In this document: positions 23,779 to 32,833 of the stretch, in pieces
How positions within the stretch are numbered: the first letter of the stretch is position 1
How the letters are laid out: each line of letters starts with the position of its first letter
NCBI RefSeq assembly: GCF_024218775.1
Contig: NZ_CP100404.1
Coordinates: forward strand, 1,302,001-1,366,000
Direction of reading: 5' to 3'
Source: Haloarcula marina
GTDB lineage: Archaea; Halobacteriota; Halobacteria; Halobacteriales; Haloarculaceae
DNA: 64,000 nt
The notes under the pieces: generated by a model
Databases searched by the model: none
Seen by the model: the letters and a program-made list of their open reading frames with translations, nothing else
Told to the model about the DNA's origin: nothing
Translations under genes and position numbers: made by a program

Positions 23779-24576
23779 ATGGCGCTTCGCCGACTCCTCC
23801 GTGGTACGGTCCCGTGGGAGCAACTGGAGGGCGTCGCCGCCGCGGTACTGGCGCGCTACGACGAACCCGCGGGCCGCGTCGAGTTCCTGGAGGCCGACAA
23901 CTGGCTGTCGACGCCGTTCGTCGTGAACGACCGCTGGTTCGTGAAACTCATCACCCAGCAGAATTCGCTGGTCCACGCGCTCCTGACGACCGGTCGGAAC
24001 CTCGGCGCGTTCTCCTCGGGGACGGAGGGCTTCTTCGAGCACTTCGGCACGCCGTACCAGATGGCCGAACACGAACTCGCGGCGACCCGGCGGATGCGTG
24101 AACTGGGCGTCAACGCTCCCGAACCCGTCGAAGCCTTCGAGTACGAGGGGATGGGCGTCCTCGTCTTCGAGTACCTGCGGGAGTTCGAGACGCTGGACGA
24201 GTTGCCCGCCGAGGCCGCCGAGGCCCACGCGCCGACGGTGTTCGACTACCTCCATCGGATGCACGAGGACGGCCTCGCTCACGGCGACTTCCGCTGTGAG
24301 AACGTCCTCGTCGCGGACGGGACGCTGTACTTCATCGACGCGACCAGCGTCCGGGAAGAAGGCATCGCGGACGCCCGTGCGTACGACGTGGCCTGCGCGC
24401 TCGGCGCCCTGGAACCGCTCGTCGGCGCGCGTGTCGCCGTCGACGCCGTCGCCCGCTACTACACCACGGCGGAACTCCTCGCGGCCGAGGAGTTCCTCGA
24501 TTTCGTCAACATCCGGCCGGACCACGACTTCGACGCCGCCGCGATTCGCGGCGCGGTCGAACAGCGGGCTAACTGA
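23779..24576 (+). CDS. RIO-type protein kinase-like protein
   Basis: 265 residues. The kinase core is recognisable: WFVKLIT with the ATP-contacting lysine K57, MAEHELAATRRMRELGV, AHGDFRCENVLV with H168-G-D170 and N175 (catalytic loop), and FIDAT with D187 (the DFG-equivalent metal ligand). The compact size and HGDxxxxN loop resemble RIO or lipopolysaccharide-kinase-like families. It may phosphorylate a protein or a small molecule; no substrate is implied by the neighbours. The gene is convergent with and overlaps the EamA transporter stop by 8 nt. Confidence 0.75.
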   Translation: MALRRLLRGTVPWEQLEGVAAAVLARYDEPAGRVEFLEADNWLSTPFVVNDRWFVKLITQQNSLVHALLTTGRNLGAFSSGTEGFFEHFGTPYQMAEHELAATRRMRELGVNAPEPVEAFEYEGMGVLVFEYLREFETLDELPAEAAEAHAPTVFDYLHRMHEDGLAHGDFRCENVLVADGTLYFIDATSVREEGIADARAYDVACALGALEPLVGARVAVDAVARYYTTAELLAAEEFLDFVNIRPDHDFDAAAIRGAVEQRAN

Positions 24577-25456
24577 CCGACTGCCGCGAGCGAGCGGTCA
24601 CGGCGACGCCACAGAGGACGACGGCCCCGCCGACGAGGGTCCACGACCCGGGGACCTCCGAGAACAACAGGAGCGCGAGCAGCGCGCTCCCGACTGGTTC
24701 GCCCAGCAGCGAGACGCTCACCAGACTCGACTCGAGGTGGCCCAGCGCCCAGTTCAGCACCGTGTGGCCGAACAGGCCGGGGCCGAGCGCCATCAGCGAG
24801 AACAGGACCCACTCGCGGGGCGCGTAACCGGTCACGGGATGGCCCTGTTCGAGGACGAACGCGAACAGGCAGACGGCGGCGACGGCGTAGACGACAGTGA
24901 CGTACGGGAACAGGGGGAACCGCTGGCGGAGCGACCGCCCCGCGAGGACGTAGGCGGCGGCCGTCACCCCGCCGACGAGCGCCAGCGCGTTCCCGTACAG
25001 TGGGTCTGGGCCGACGCCGCCGCCGAGCAGTTCCCCGAGCGACATCACGACGATACCGCCGACGGCGACGAGGATGCCCAGCGCCGTCCCGCGCGTGACT
25101 CGCTCATCGAGCACGGCCCACGCCCCCACGGCGACGAACAGGGGTTGGGACTGGACGAGCGTCACGGAGGCGGCCACGCTGGTCCACGCGAGGCTCTCGA
25201 ACCAGGTGGCGAAGTGGACGGCTAGCGCGACGCCGGTGGCGGCCGCCGCGACCACGTCTCGCCGTTTCAGTCTCGAAAACGCGTCCGGGTTGCGGGTCAC
25301 CGCCAACGGCGCGACGATAGCCGTCGTCAGGAGCACGCGGTAGAACGCCGCGACGGCGGCGGGCGCCTCGCTCGCGCGCACGAGAATTGCGCTCGTACTG
25401 ACTGCGAGAACGGCGACGACGAGGCCGACCCGAGGGTCGACCGGCGGGTCGTTCAC
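24569..25456 (-). CDS. EamA/DMT-family ten-helix transporter
   Basis: 295 residues starting with GTG; GTGA overlaps the stop of the flavoprotein upstream, indicating translational coupling. Two EamA repeats are visible, each with about five membrane helices: the first half begins VGLVVAVLAVSTSAILVRASEAP, the second ALVGGVTAAAYVLAGRSLRQ. The conserved PxxxxxxxxxxLGE-type end reads SLLGEPVGSALLALLLFSEVPG. These proteins export or import metabolites such as amino acids or sugars; the substrate is unknown. The pairing with a small thioredoxin-reductase-like protein is unusual. Confidence 0.85.
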   Translation of the reverse strand: MNDPPVDPRVGLVVAVLAVSTSAILVRASEAPAAVAAFYRVLLTTAIVAPLAVTRNPDAFSRLKRRDVVAAAATGVALAVHFATWFESLAWTSVAASVTLVQSQPLFVAVGAWAVLDERVTRGTALGILVAVGGIVVMSLGELLGGGVGPDPLYGNALALVGGVTAAAYVLAGRSLRQRFPLFPYVTVVYAVAAVCLFAFVLEQGHPVTGYAPREWVLFSLMALGPGLFGHTVLNWALGHLESSLVSVSLLGEPVGSALLALLLFSEVPGSWTLVGGAVVLCGVAVTARSRQSVS

Positions 25457-26004
25457 TCGGCGTCGGCGGGCGTATCGAAGTCGTGGAAGTGCTCGCCTTC
25501 TTCCTTCGAGAGGATGTCGAGCGCCGCCGCGCCGCCGTCGCCCGCGGAGATGACGGCCTGCCACTCTTGGTCGCGGACCATCGCGCCCGTCGCGTACGCG
25601 TTCTCGATGTCCGTCTCCATCGAGACGGTCACGTCCACCACGTCGCCGTCGAACGCACAGCCGAGTTCCTCGGCGAGCGAGCGGTCCGCCCCCGTCGCCA
25701 ACACGAGGTAGGTGGCCTCGGCGTCGCCGTCCGCGGTGGTGACGGCGAATCCGTCGTCAGTCTGTTCGACGCCCGTGACTTCCGCCGAACGCCGCTCGAC
25801 GCCGAACTCCTCGACCTGTTGCCGAGCGTCTTCGATGAACTCGGTGCCGTCCTTCGACTCGATGCCCAGATAGTTGAACAAGTGGGCCTTGTGCAACCAC
25901 GTCTCGTCGGTGTCGTAGACGACCGTCTCGAGCCCGTTCTTCGCTGTAAACAGTGCCGCGCTCAGTCCGGCGGGACCACCGCCGACGACGAGTACGTCGG
26001 TCAT
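25453..26004 (-). CDS. Single-domain FAD-dependent thioredoxin-reductase-like protein
   Basis: 183 residues. It contains only one nucleotide-binding fold: DVLVVGGGPAGLSAALFTAKNGL at the N-terminus and NAYATGAMVRDQEWQAVISAGDGGAAAL (the second FAD contact of thioredoxin reductases) near the end. The NADPH-binding domain and the CxxC redox motif of real thioredoxin reductase are missing; the only cysteine is C116. It therefore cannot work as a classical TrxB and may need a partner or have another reductant. TATA-like CCTTTATCC lies about 30 nt upstream. Translationally coupled to the EamA transporter. Confidence 0.75.
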   Translation of the reverse strand: MTDVLVVGGGPAGLSAALFTAKNGLETVVYDTDETWLHKAHLFNYLGIESKDGTEFIEDARQQVEEFGVERRSAEVTGVEQTDDGFAVTTADGDAEATYLVLATGADRSLAEELGCAFDGDVVDVTVSMETDIENAYATGAMVRDQEWQAVISAGDGGAAALDILSKEEGEHFHDFDTPADAE

Positions 26005-26136
26005 GCACCCTCTAGTCCGCCGTTCAGTCGGATAAAGGTACGCCAGCCCCCGTGCGAGGCGTGTCCGGGCTGGGGTGCTACCGTCGCGCCTGTGGGGCTA
26101 CATCGCCGACGAGCGACGGGCCAGTGCGATTGCCGC

Positions 26137-26532
26137 TCAGCCCTGCGCCCACTCGACGGCCGTCTCGAGGTCGGTGAAGTAGTCCACGTCGGCACCGGGA
26201 ACGTCGACGTTCGACTTCACGGCCATCGCGGTGGTGCCGTCCGAGACGAAGCCGATTCTGTCGACGCCGGTGTACTCGCCGTTTTCGGACCACGCCTCGC
26301 CCATGTACTCTTGCGTCTCTCTCGCGAGATTCGTCCGGTCGCCGAAGACGGCGAGGGTAGCCTCGATGTCGTCACGGACCCCGCGTTCGCGGTAGTGGTC
26401 GCTCGCGGCCGCCAAGTCGTCGTCGGCGAAGCCCTGCCAGCCTTGCATGAACCAGACACCCACGGTACCGCGCTTCTCGAAGTCCCACTCGTACTGCTCC
26501 GGGTCCGGTAATCTATGTGTCGCGTTCGACAT
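26137..26532 (-). CDS. Conserved haloarchaeal hypothetical protein, SpoIIAA/STAS-like C-terminus
   Basis: 131 residues, soluble and acidic. The N-terminus contains PEQYEWDFEKRGTVGVWFMQGWQGF and the C-terminus RIGFVSDGTTAMAVKSNVDVPGADVDYFTDLETAVEWAQG. The last segment (strand, loop, strand, then a helix ending in W) resembles SpoIIAA-like/STAS proteins of prokaryotes, but this is a weak visual match. ATG at 26532 is the most downstream-supported start, followed by SNATHRLPD. No operon partner: 132 nt separate it from the flavoprotein gene downstream. Confidence 0.55.
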   Translation of the reverse strand: MSNATHRLPDPEQYEWDFEKRGTVGVWFMQGWQGFADDDLAAASDHYRERGVRDDIEATLAVFGDRTNLARETQEYMGEAWSENGEYTGVDRIGFVSDGTTAMAVKSNVDVPGADVDYFTDLETAVEWAQG

Positions 26533-26736
26533 ACTACAACGGACACGTGACGAGAAAATATCGAGCATACCTAACTGGTTACAGTCGCCACCGCGAGACA
26601 CCTGCCTCGGCGTCCACGGGGCTGACGTGGTCGACTGCCGAGAGACGTGTGGACGGTACGCGACGAAAGCGACCCACGGAACAGCCTTCACTGACCGCCG
26701 GAACTGGTCTGTGAAACATACATTTCACTGCCCAAA

Positions 26737-26745
26737 ACATATAAG
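26737..26745 (+). promoter_or_regulatory. TATA box of the BMP-type ABC importer operon
   Basis: ACATATAAG in an AT-rich patch (26737-26760) of otherwise GC-rich DNA, about 24-32 nt before ATG at 26769. The spacing predicts that transcription begins at or within a few nt of the start codon (leaderless). It also supports 26769 over other starts. Confidence 0.65.
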
Positions 26746-26768
26746 TTGAACTGAATTGAACAGCAATA

Positions 26769-27977
26769 ATGAAAATGACAGATGAGCGTAATTCGGGCGA
26801 CGAGTCCGGTACTTCGACCGAAGGCGTAGCGAAAGGCGTCGACCGGCGGACCCTCCTCAAATCCAGCGGTGCGCTGGTCGGCGGCCTCGCGCTGGCTGGC
26901 TGTTCCGGCGACGGCGGTGACGGCGGCGGGACGGACGGCGGCGACGGCAGCGACGGTGGCGGCGGACAGTCGGACGGGAGCGACGGCACGACGGCGGGCG
27001 GTGGCGGGGAGACGACGAACATCGCCATCGTCTCGAGCCCCGCGGGGTTCGACGACAACGCGTTCAACGACCTCGCGTTGCAGGGCCTCCAGACGGCCGC
27101 CGAAGAGTACGACATCGAGATAAATCAGGTCGAGGAGACCGAACAGGCCCAGTACCAGACGACGCAGGCGAACCTCGCCCAGAGCGGTGATTACGCGCTC
27201 ATCGTCCTCGTCTCGTACAATCACACCGAGGCGCTCCAGCAGAACGCACAGGACTATCCGGACCAGAACTGGATGCTCATCAACGACCACGTCGAGCAAC
27301 CGAACGTCGCGGGCTACACGTGGGCGAACCACCAGATGTCCTACCTCGCAGGCGTGCTCGCCGGGACCATGACGACGCAGGAACTCTCCCACGAGGGGAG
27401 TTCGACCGACCCGGGCACCCCGCAGATCGGCTTCGTCGGCGGCGTCGACGGGTCGCTCATCAACGCCTTCGAGCGGGCCTACGTCGCGGGCGCGGAGTGG
27501 GTCAACTCGGACGTGAGCGTCAACGTCGGCTACATCGGCAACTACACCGACACGAGCACGGCCGCCGACATCGCGAGTTCGCAGTACGACGACGGCGCGG
27601 ACATCGTCTATCACGCCGCGGCGGCGGCCGGTCGGGGCGTCTTTCAGGCCGCACAGGACAACGGCCGGTTCGCCGTCGGCGTCGACGCCGACCAGTCACA
27701 GACCCTCCCGGACTTCCAGGACGTCATCCTCGGGTCGGCGGTCAAGTACATCAACGAGGGGACCTACGAGGTGGCCGCGGCCGTCGCCGAGGGGAACTTC
27801 CAGTCCGTCTCCGGCCCGAACACGCTCGGCCTGGAGGACGAGGCGGTCGACTGCGTCATCGGACAGGCGTTCGAGGGCCAACTCCCCGACGCCGTCTCGC
27901 AGAACTTAGCGGAGGCCAAGCAGGGCATCACCAGCGGTGACATCACGGTTCCCTGTACGGCCTCCGGCTGTAACTAA
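26769..27977 (+). CDS. BMP-family (PnrA-like) substrate-binding lipoprotein of a nucleoside-type ABC importer
   Basis: 402 residues. The signal contains a twin arginine (DRRTLLKSSGALVGG, 25-39) and a lipobox LALAGC with the lipidated cysteine at C45, followed by a Gly/Asp linker. The mature domain starts NIAIVSSPAGFDDNAFNDLALQGL, with FVGGVDGSLINAFERAYVAGAEW and IVYHAAAAAGRGVFQAA, typical of the BMP/PnrA family that binds nucleosides. It is the first gene of a four-gene importer (28013, 29578, 30708). Substrate by homology is a nucleoside or purine, but the binding-pocket aromatic residues were not checked. Confidence 0.88.
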   Translation: MKMTDERNSGDESGTSTEGVAKGVDRRTLLKSSGALVGGLALAGCSGDGGDGGGTDGGDGSDGGGGQSDGSDGTTAGGGGETTNIAIVSSPAGFDDNAFNDLALQGLQTAAEEYDIEINQVEETEQAQYQTTQANLAQSGDYALIVLVSYNHTEALQQNAQDYPDQNWMLINDHVEQPNVAGYTWANHQMSYLAGVLAGTMTTQELSHEGSSTDPGTPQIGFVGGVDGSLINAFERAYVAGAEWVNSDVSVNVGYIGNYTDTSTAADIASSQYDDGADIVYHAAAAAGRGVFQAAQDNGRFAVGVDADQSQTLPDFQDVILGSAVKYINEGTYEVAAAVAEGNFQSVSGPNTLGLEDEAVDCVIGQAFEGQLPDAVSQNLAEAKQGITSGDITVPCTASGCN

Positions 27978-28012
27978 GCGGACTCTCGTCACCATGCGAG
28001 CTATCACGCACT

Positions 28013-29581
28013 ATGGCCGGTGAGGGCGATGCCCCCGCCGTCGAACTCCGCGGCATCACCAAGCGGTTCGGTGACGTCGTCGCGAACGACGGCGTGGACT
28101 TCACGCTGGAACGCGGGACGGTCCACGCACTGCTCGGCGAGAACGGGTCGGGCAAGACGACGCTGATGAGCGTCCTCTACGGACTGTACGAACACGACGC
28201 CGGGGAGATACGCATCCACGGCGAACCGCGGTCGTTCGACTCGCCGCGGGACGCCATCGACGCCGGTGTCGGCATGATTCACCAGCACTTCCAGTTGGTC
28301 GAACCGATGACGGTCCTCCAGAACGTCGTTCTCGGGCACGAACCGACGGAGCGGGGCTTGGTCGACGAGACGACGGCGCGGGGGGACGTGGAGACGCTCT
28401 CGGACCGCTACGACTTCGACGTGGCCCAGCATCTGGACACGCCCGTCCGAGACGTGGGCCTCGGCGTTCGCCAGCGGGTCGAAATCGTCAAGAGCCTCTA
28501 TCGGGGGGCCGAGATTCTCGTCCTCGACGAACCGACGGCCGTCCTCACGCCCCAAGAGGTCGAGGGCCTGTTCGAGGTGATGGACGAACTCACGGCGTCG
28601 GGTCGCTCGCTCATCTTCATCACGCACAAACTCGACGAGGCGCTCACCGCGGCGGACGAGATAACCGTCCTGCGCGACGGGTCGGCCGTGGGGACGGTCG
28701 ACGCCGCCGACACCTCCGAGCAGGAACTGGCGCGGATGATGGTCGGCCGGGAGGTGCTGTTCGACCGGCGACCCCGCGAGACGACACCCGGCGACCGGGT
28801 ACTCGAAGTCGATGGACTTCGCGTCCACGGCGACCGCGGCATCGAGCAAGTCCGGGGCGTCGACCTCACGGTCCGCGAGGGCGAGATACTGGGTATCGCG
28901 GGCGTCCAGGGTAACGGCCAGGCCGAACTGGTCGAGGCGCTAACCGGCCTCCGAAGCGTCGACGACGGCACGGTCCGGTTCGAAGACGAAGACATCACGG
29001 GACTGAGCCGTCGCCGCCGCATCGAGCGCGGCATCGCCTACGTCCCCGAGGACCGGCAAGCGGAGGGAGTGGTGATGGGATACGACTTGGTCAGAAACGC
29101 CCTGCTGGGCAACCAGACGGTCGAACCCTACGTCGACGGCTGGGTCGTCGACTGGGGCGCCGTCGCCGACCACGCCGCGGACATCGTCGACGAGTACGAC
29201 GTGCAGCCCCCGAATCCGGAGGCGAAAGCGCGCTCGTTGTCGGGCGGGAACCAGCAGAAGTTCATCGTCGGCCGGGAGATAGAACACGACCCGGCCGCCA
29301 TCGTCGCGGCCCACCCCACGCGGGGCGTCGACATCGGCTCTATCGAGTTCATCCACGACCGCCTCACCACGCTCCGCGACGCGGGCGTCGCCATCGTGTT
29401 CGTCTCCTCGAAACTGGAGGAGATTCAGAAGCTGTCGGACCGCATCGCCGTGATGTACGAAGGGGAGTTCATCGACGTGCTGGACCCTGAGACCACCACG
29501 GAGGAGGAACTGGGGCTGTTGATGGCCGGGCACGATTCGTCCGATGAGGAACGGCCGATGGACTCGGAGGTGCAGTCGTGA
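28013..29581 (+). CDS. ABC importer ATPase with two nucleotide-binding domains (nucleoside-type)
   Basis: 522 residues. Domain 1 (about 1-245) has GENGSGKTTLM (Walker A), GLGVRQRVEIVKSL (signature) and ILVLDEPTAVLTP (Walker B). Domain 2 (about 260-510) has a degenerate Walker A, GVQGNGQAELVEAL, a good signature LSGGNQQKF and a degenerate Walker B with AAHPTRGVD. One active and one degenerate site is normal for RbsA/nucleoside-type ATPases. It follows the binding protein by 35 nt and overlaps the first permease by 4 nt (GTGA). Confidence 0.92.
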   Translation: MAGEGDAPAVELRGITKRFGDVVANDGVDFTLERGTVHALLGENGSGKTTLMSVLYGLYEHDAGEIRIHGEPRSFDSPRDAIDAGVGMIHQHFQLVEPMTVLQNVVLGHEPTERGLVDETTARGDVETLSDRYDFDVAQHLDTPVRDVGLGVRQRVEIVKSLYRGAEILVLDEPTAVLTPQEVEGLFEVMDELTASGRSLIFITHKLDEALTAADEITVLRDGSAVGTVDAADTSEQELARMMVGREVLFDRRPRETTPGDRVLEVDGLRVHGDRGIEQVRGVDLTVREGEILGIAGVQGNGQAELVEALTGLRSVDDGTVRFEDEDITGLSRRRRIERGIAYVPEDRQAEGVVMGYDLVRNALLGNQTVEPYVDGWVVDWGAVADHAADIVDEYDVQPPNPEAKARSLSGGNQQKFIVGREIEHDPAAIVAAHPTRGVDIGSIEFIHDRLTTLRDAGVAIVFVSSKLEEIQKLSDRIAVMYEGEFIDVLDPETTTEEELGLLMAGHDSSDEERPMDSEVQS

Positions 29582-30711
29582 GCGGCGACGAGGCGGGACG
29601 CCTCCGTGACGCGCTCGAACGCGCCGGGACGGCCATGTTGTCCGCGTCGGCGCTCCAGCGACTCGGTATCGCCGTCGCGTCGACCGGACTCGCCCTGCTG
29701 GTCGGCCTCGTCGTCGTCGCGGCGACGGGCTACGACCCGGTGCAGTTCCTGGTCGACGTGTTCGAGGGGTCGTTCGGCGACAGCACCGCCACCGCGCGGA
29801 CGCTGAAGTTCACGACCATCTTCGTCTTGACCGGCGTCGCCGTGGCCGTGGCCTTCCGCGCGGGCGTGTTCAACATCGGCGTCCAGGGCCAGTTCGTCGT
29901 CGGCGGGTTCGCGACTATCGTCACGATTCTCTGGCTCGCGCCGTTCCTGCCCGGCGGGGCGGTCGGCGGCGTCGCGCTGATGGCGCTCGGAACCGTCGCG
30001 GCCGTCCTCGCTGGCGGCGCGTACGCCGCGATTCCGGGCTTGCTGAAGGCCTACGCGGACGCCAACGAGATTATCACGACCATCATGTTGAACTTCATCG
30101 CTGTCGGCGTCGTCGGCTTCCTCGTCGAGGGGCCGTTCCGCGGGGAGGGCAACCGCGCGCCGAACACCGCGCGCCTCCCGGAGTACGTCGACCTACCGCG
30201 ACTCGTCTACGACAACCCGGACTTCTCCGTCGTCGGCCTCGCCGTCGCCGTGGTGACCGTCGTTATCGTCGCGTTCGTCGTGGGCCGCACGAGATTCGGC
30301 TACGACCTCGTGACCAGCGGGCGGCAGGAGGCGGCGGCGACGTTCTCGGGCGTCGACCCCGACCGGATGGTGGTCGCGACGATGACGTTCTCCGGGATGC
30401 TCGCCGGGGTCGCCGGAGCGGTGTTCGCCATCATGATTCAAGGGTACTACAGCGACCCGTCGGGCGTCGCGACGTACGGCTTCGACGCCATCGCGGTCAG
30501 TCTCCTCGCGGCGAACAATCCGCTGGGCGTCGTCCCGGCCAGCCTCCTCTTCGGCGGCCTCGACTCTGCGGGGTCGCACATCAGCATCAACAGCGACCTG
30601 CCGGTCCAACTCATCGACGGTATCATCGGCCTCGTCGTCCTGTTCGTCGCCGCGCCCGAACTGTTCCGGATGGCCGCCGAGCGTGTCGGGTTGGGGGAGG
30701 ACCGAAGATGA
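29578..30711 (+). CDS. ABC importer permease (nucleoside-type), first subunit
   Basis: 377 residues starting with GTG inside the ATPase stop (GTGA). About eight to ten hydrophobic helices are present, with VFNIGVQGQFVVGGF and ADANEIITTIMLNFIAVGVV, the conserved cytoplasmic loop of the BPD_transp_2 (branched-chain/ribose/nucleoside) permease class. The final helices are followed by a short charged tail. It pairs with the next permease to form the heterodimeric channel. Confidence 0.9.
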   Translation: MSGDEAGRLRDALERAGTAMLSASALQRLGIAVASTGLALLVGLVVVAATGYDPVQFLVDVFEGSFGDSTATARTLKFTTIFVLTGVAVAVAFRAGVFNIGVQGQFVVGGFATIVTILWLAPFLPGGAVGGVALMALGTVAAVLAGGAYAAIPGLLKAYADANEIITTIMLNFIAVGVVGFLVEGPFRGEGNRAPNTARLPEYVDLPRLVYDNPDFSVVGLAVAVVTVVIVAFVVGRTRFGYDLVTSGRQEAAATFSGVDPDRMVVATMTFSGMLAGVAGAVFAIMIQGYYSDPSGVATYGFDAIAVSLLAANNPLGVVPASLLFGGLDSAGSHISINSDLPVQLIDGIIGLVVLFVAAPELFRMAAERVGLGEDRR

Positions 30712-31763
30712 GCGCGAGCGTCGGCGACTACGTCGAGGGCAACTCGCTCCGTCTCGGCGGCGCACTCGGCGTGGTGGCGTTGGCCGTAGTGGCCGCGCTC
30801 TCCCTGGACGTTCCCCTCGGCGAAATCGTGACCGTCGGGTTCGTCGAGCGGTCGCTACAGGCCGCGACGCCCATCGCACTCGCGGCCATCGGGGGGCTCT
30901 ACGCGGAGAAGAGCGGCGTGTTCAACATCGGACTGGAGGGGTTCATGATATTCGGCGCGGTCAACACGGCGATGCTGGTGTGGCTGGTCGGGGGGTCGTC
31001 GCCGACGCAGGGCGACCTCGCAGTCGCGATGGTCGGTGCGGTCCTCGTCAGTCTCGTGTACGCGCTGGTGTTCGCCGTCTTCCTCATCCGCTATCAGGCC
31101 AACCAAATCGTCGCCGGACTGGCGGTCTGGTTCATCGGCCTCGGGTTCGGACCGTTCACCGCCGTCCTGCTCTGGGGGAACCGGAACAGCCCCGGCCTCG
31201 TCAGCGTGCAGGACGTGACGGTTCCCGTTCTCGCCGATCTCCCCGTCGTCGGCCCGATACTGTTCGACACGTCGCCGCTGGTGTTGCTCACCGCCGTCGT
31301 CGCCGTCGCCGCGTGGGTCGTCCTCTACCGGACGAAGTACGGCTACTGGCTCCAAGCGGCGGGCGAGAACCCGGAGGCGCTGGACACCGCTGGCGTCGAC
31401 GTGAACCGCGTCCGCTACGCCGCGGTAATCTTCTCGGGGATACTGGCCGGTCTGGCGGGAGCGGTCCTCCTGGCCCACGCCGGGTCGTTCACCGGCACGG
31501 GCGACACGATGGTCGACGGCCGGGGCTGGATAGGCATCGTCGCGTACCTGTTCGGGAACTACAATCCGCTGGGCGCGGCGGCCGCCGCGCTCCTGTTCGG
31601 CGGTCTGGATATGCTCCAGATACAGTTCCAGACGGCGGGCATCGAACTCCCGAACCGACTCGTCAGCCTGTTCCCCTACATCGCCGTCGTCGTCGTCCTC
31701 TCCGTCTGGGGGTCGACGCGGATGCCCGCCGCCGTGGGCGAACCGTACGAGAGCGAGGACTGA
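30708..31763 (+). CDS. ABC importer permease (nucleoside-type), second subunit
   Basis: 351 residues, again overlapping the previous stop by ATGA. Helices and the loop EKSGVFNIGLEGFMIFGAV and YQANQIVAGLAVWFIGLGF match the same permease family as its neighbour. The C-terminal region shows NYNPLGAAAAALLFGGLDML, the usual last helices. This completes a binding protein / ATPase / permease / permease operon, all on the plus strand with tight coupling. Confidence 0.9.
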   Translation: MSASVGDYVEGNSLRLGGALGVVALAVVAALSLDVPLGEIVTVGFVERSLQAATPIALAAIGGLYAEKSGVFNIGLEGFMIFGAVNTAMLVWLVGGSSPTQGDLAVAMVGAVLVSLVYALVFAVFLIRYQANQIVAGLAVWFIGLGFGPFTAVLLWGNRNSPGLVSVQDVTVPVLADLPVVGPILFDTSPLVLLTAVVAVAAWVVLYRTKYGYWLQAAGENPEALDTAGVDVNRVRYAAVIFSGILAGLAGAVLLAHAGSFTGTGDTMVDGRGWIGIVAYLFGNYNPLGAAAAALLFGGLDMLQIQFQTAGIELPNRLVSLFPYIAVVVVLSVWGSTRMPAAVGEPYESED

Positions 31764-31779
31764 CGGCGCACCGCCGTCC

Positions 31780-32793
31780 TCAGTCTTCCGTCTCGGAAAG
31801 CCGAGCGAACACGTCCCACGAGGGGTCGCTCGTCGGCGCGGCCAGTCGCTCCCCGTCGCGGAAGACGCCCTCGCCGGACGACACTTCGCCGACGACGGCG
31901 GCGGCCGTGCCGGTCTCCCGTATCGCCTCGACGACCGACTGACCCTCGCCGGATTCGACGGTCAACAGCAGGGTACCCGCGCTCGTGACCGTCCACGGGT
32001 CTACGTCGATGGCGTCACAGACGGCCTCGACGCCCGGTGCGACCGGGACCGAATCGGCGTGAAGGTCGACCCGGACGCCCGCGCCGCGCGCCATCTCGGT
32101 CAGTCCCCCGGCGACGCCGCCCTCCGTCGCGTCGTGCATCGCGGTCACGCCGCCCGCGTCGAACGCGGCCCGCGCCGCGCGGACCGCGGCGATGTCCTCG
32201 ACGCGCGCTTGCGCGGTTGCCACCGTCTCCGGCGGGAGTCCCAACCGCTCGGGAAACAGCGTCGCGAGCAGTCCCGTGACCTCCGCCGCGGGACCCGTGG
32301 TCACGACGAGTTCGTCGCCGGGTGCGGCGTCGTCGGGCCGGACGATATCCGCTTTCTCGCCGAACCCGAACACCGTCGCGCCCCCGACCCACGAACTCTC
32401 GATGCCGGGGTAGCGGGCCGTGTGACCCGAGACGATGCTCACGCCCAGGTCGGCGGCGTGGCCCGCGAGGCCGCCCCAGAGCCGGGCCAACTCGTCGTCC
32501 GTCCACGACGGCGGCAGCGTCAGGTTGACGGCCATATGGGTCGGCGCGATACCCGAGACGGCCACGTCCGTCAGCACGATTTCCAGCGCCAGTCGACCGG
32601 CGCGCTCGAACCCGAGTTCGGGGAGAATCGAGATGGGGTCCGTGGCGAGGACCATCGCTCGGTCGCCCACGTCGAGGACGCCGAAGTCGACGCCGTGGCG
32701 CGGCCCGACCGCGATATCGTCTCGCTCGGCCCCCAACTGCGGGTAGATGATGTCCTCGAAAACCTCGCGGTCTATCTTCCCGAGTCCGGTCAT
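31780..32793 (-). CDS. AIR synthase-related (HypE/PurM-like) protein
   Basis: 337 residues. It has the PurM-fold sequence: LATDPISILPELGFERAGRLALEIVLTDVAVSGIAPTHMAVNLTLPP (metal/nucleotide segment), SIVSGHTARY, and AMHDATEGGVAGGLTEMA, the conserved HDxTEGGVA motif of HypE-like proteins. PurM-fold proteins bind ATP and act on purine intermediates, selenide or hydrogenase maturation intermediates; no hydrogenase genes are near, so the reaction is unknown. The C-terminal Cys used by real HypE is absent (the sequence ends ARLSETED). It is convergent with the nucleoside importer. Confidence 0.8.
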   Translation of the reverse strand: MTGLGKIDREVFEDIIYPQLGAERDDIAVGPRHGVDFGVLDVGDRAMVLATDPISILPELGFERAGRLALEIVLTDVAVSGIAPTHMAVNLTLPPSWTDDELARLWGGLAGHAADLGVSIVSGHTARYPGIESSWVGGATVFGFGEKADIVRPDDAAPGDELVVTTGPAAEVTGLLATLFPERLGLPPETVATAQARVEDIAAVRAARAAFDAGGVTAMHDATEGGVAGGLTEMARGAGVRVDLHADSVPVAPGVEAVCDAIDVDPWTVTSAGTLLLTVESGEGQSVVEAIRETGTAAAVVGEVSSGEGVFRDGERLAAPTSDPSWDVFARLSETED

Positions 32794-32833
32794 TGCCACG
32801 GGTTCCGTCGGCCGCGCCTAATACGCACCGACA

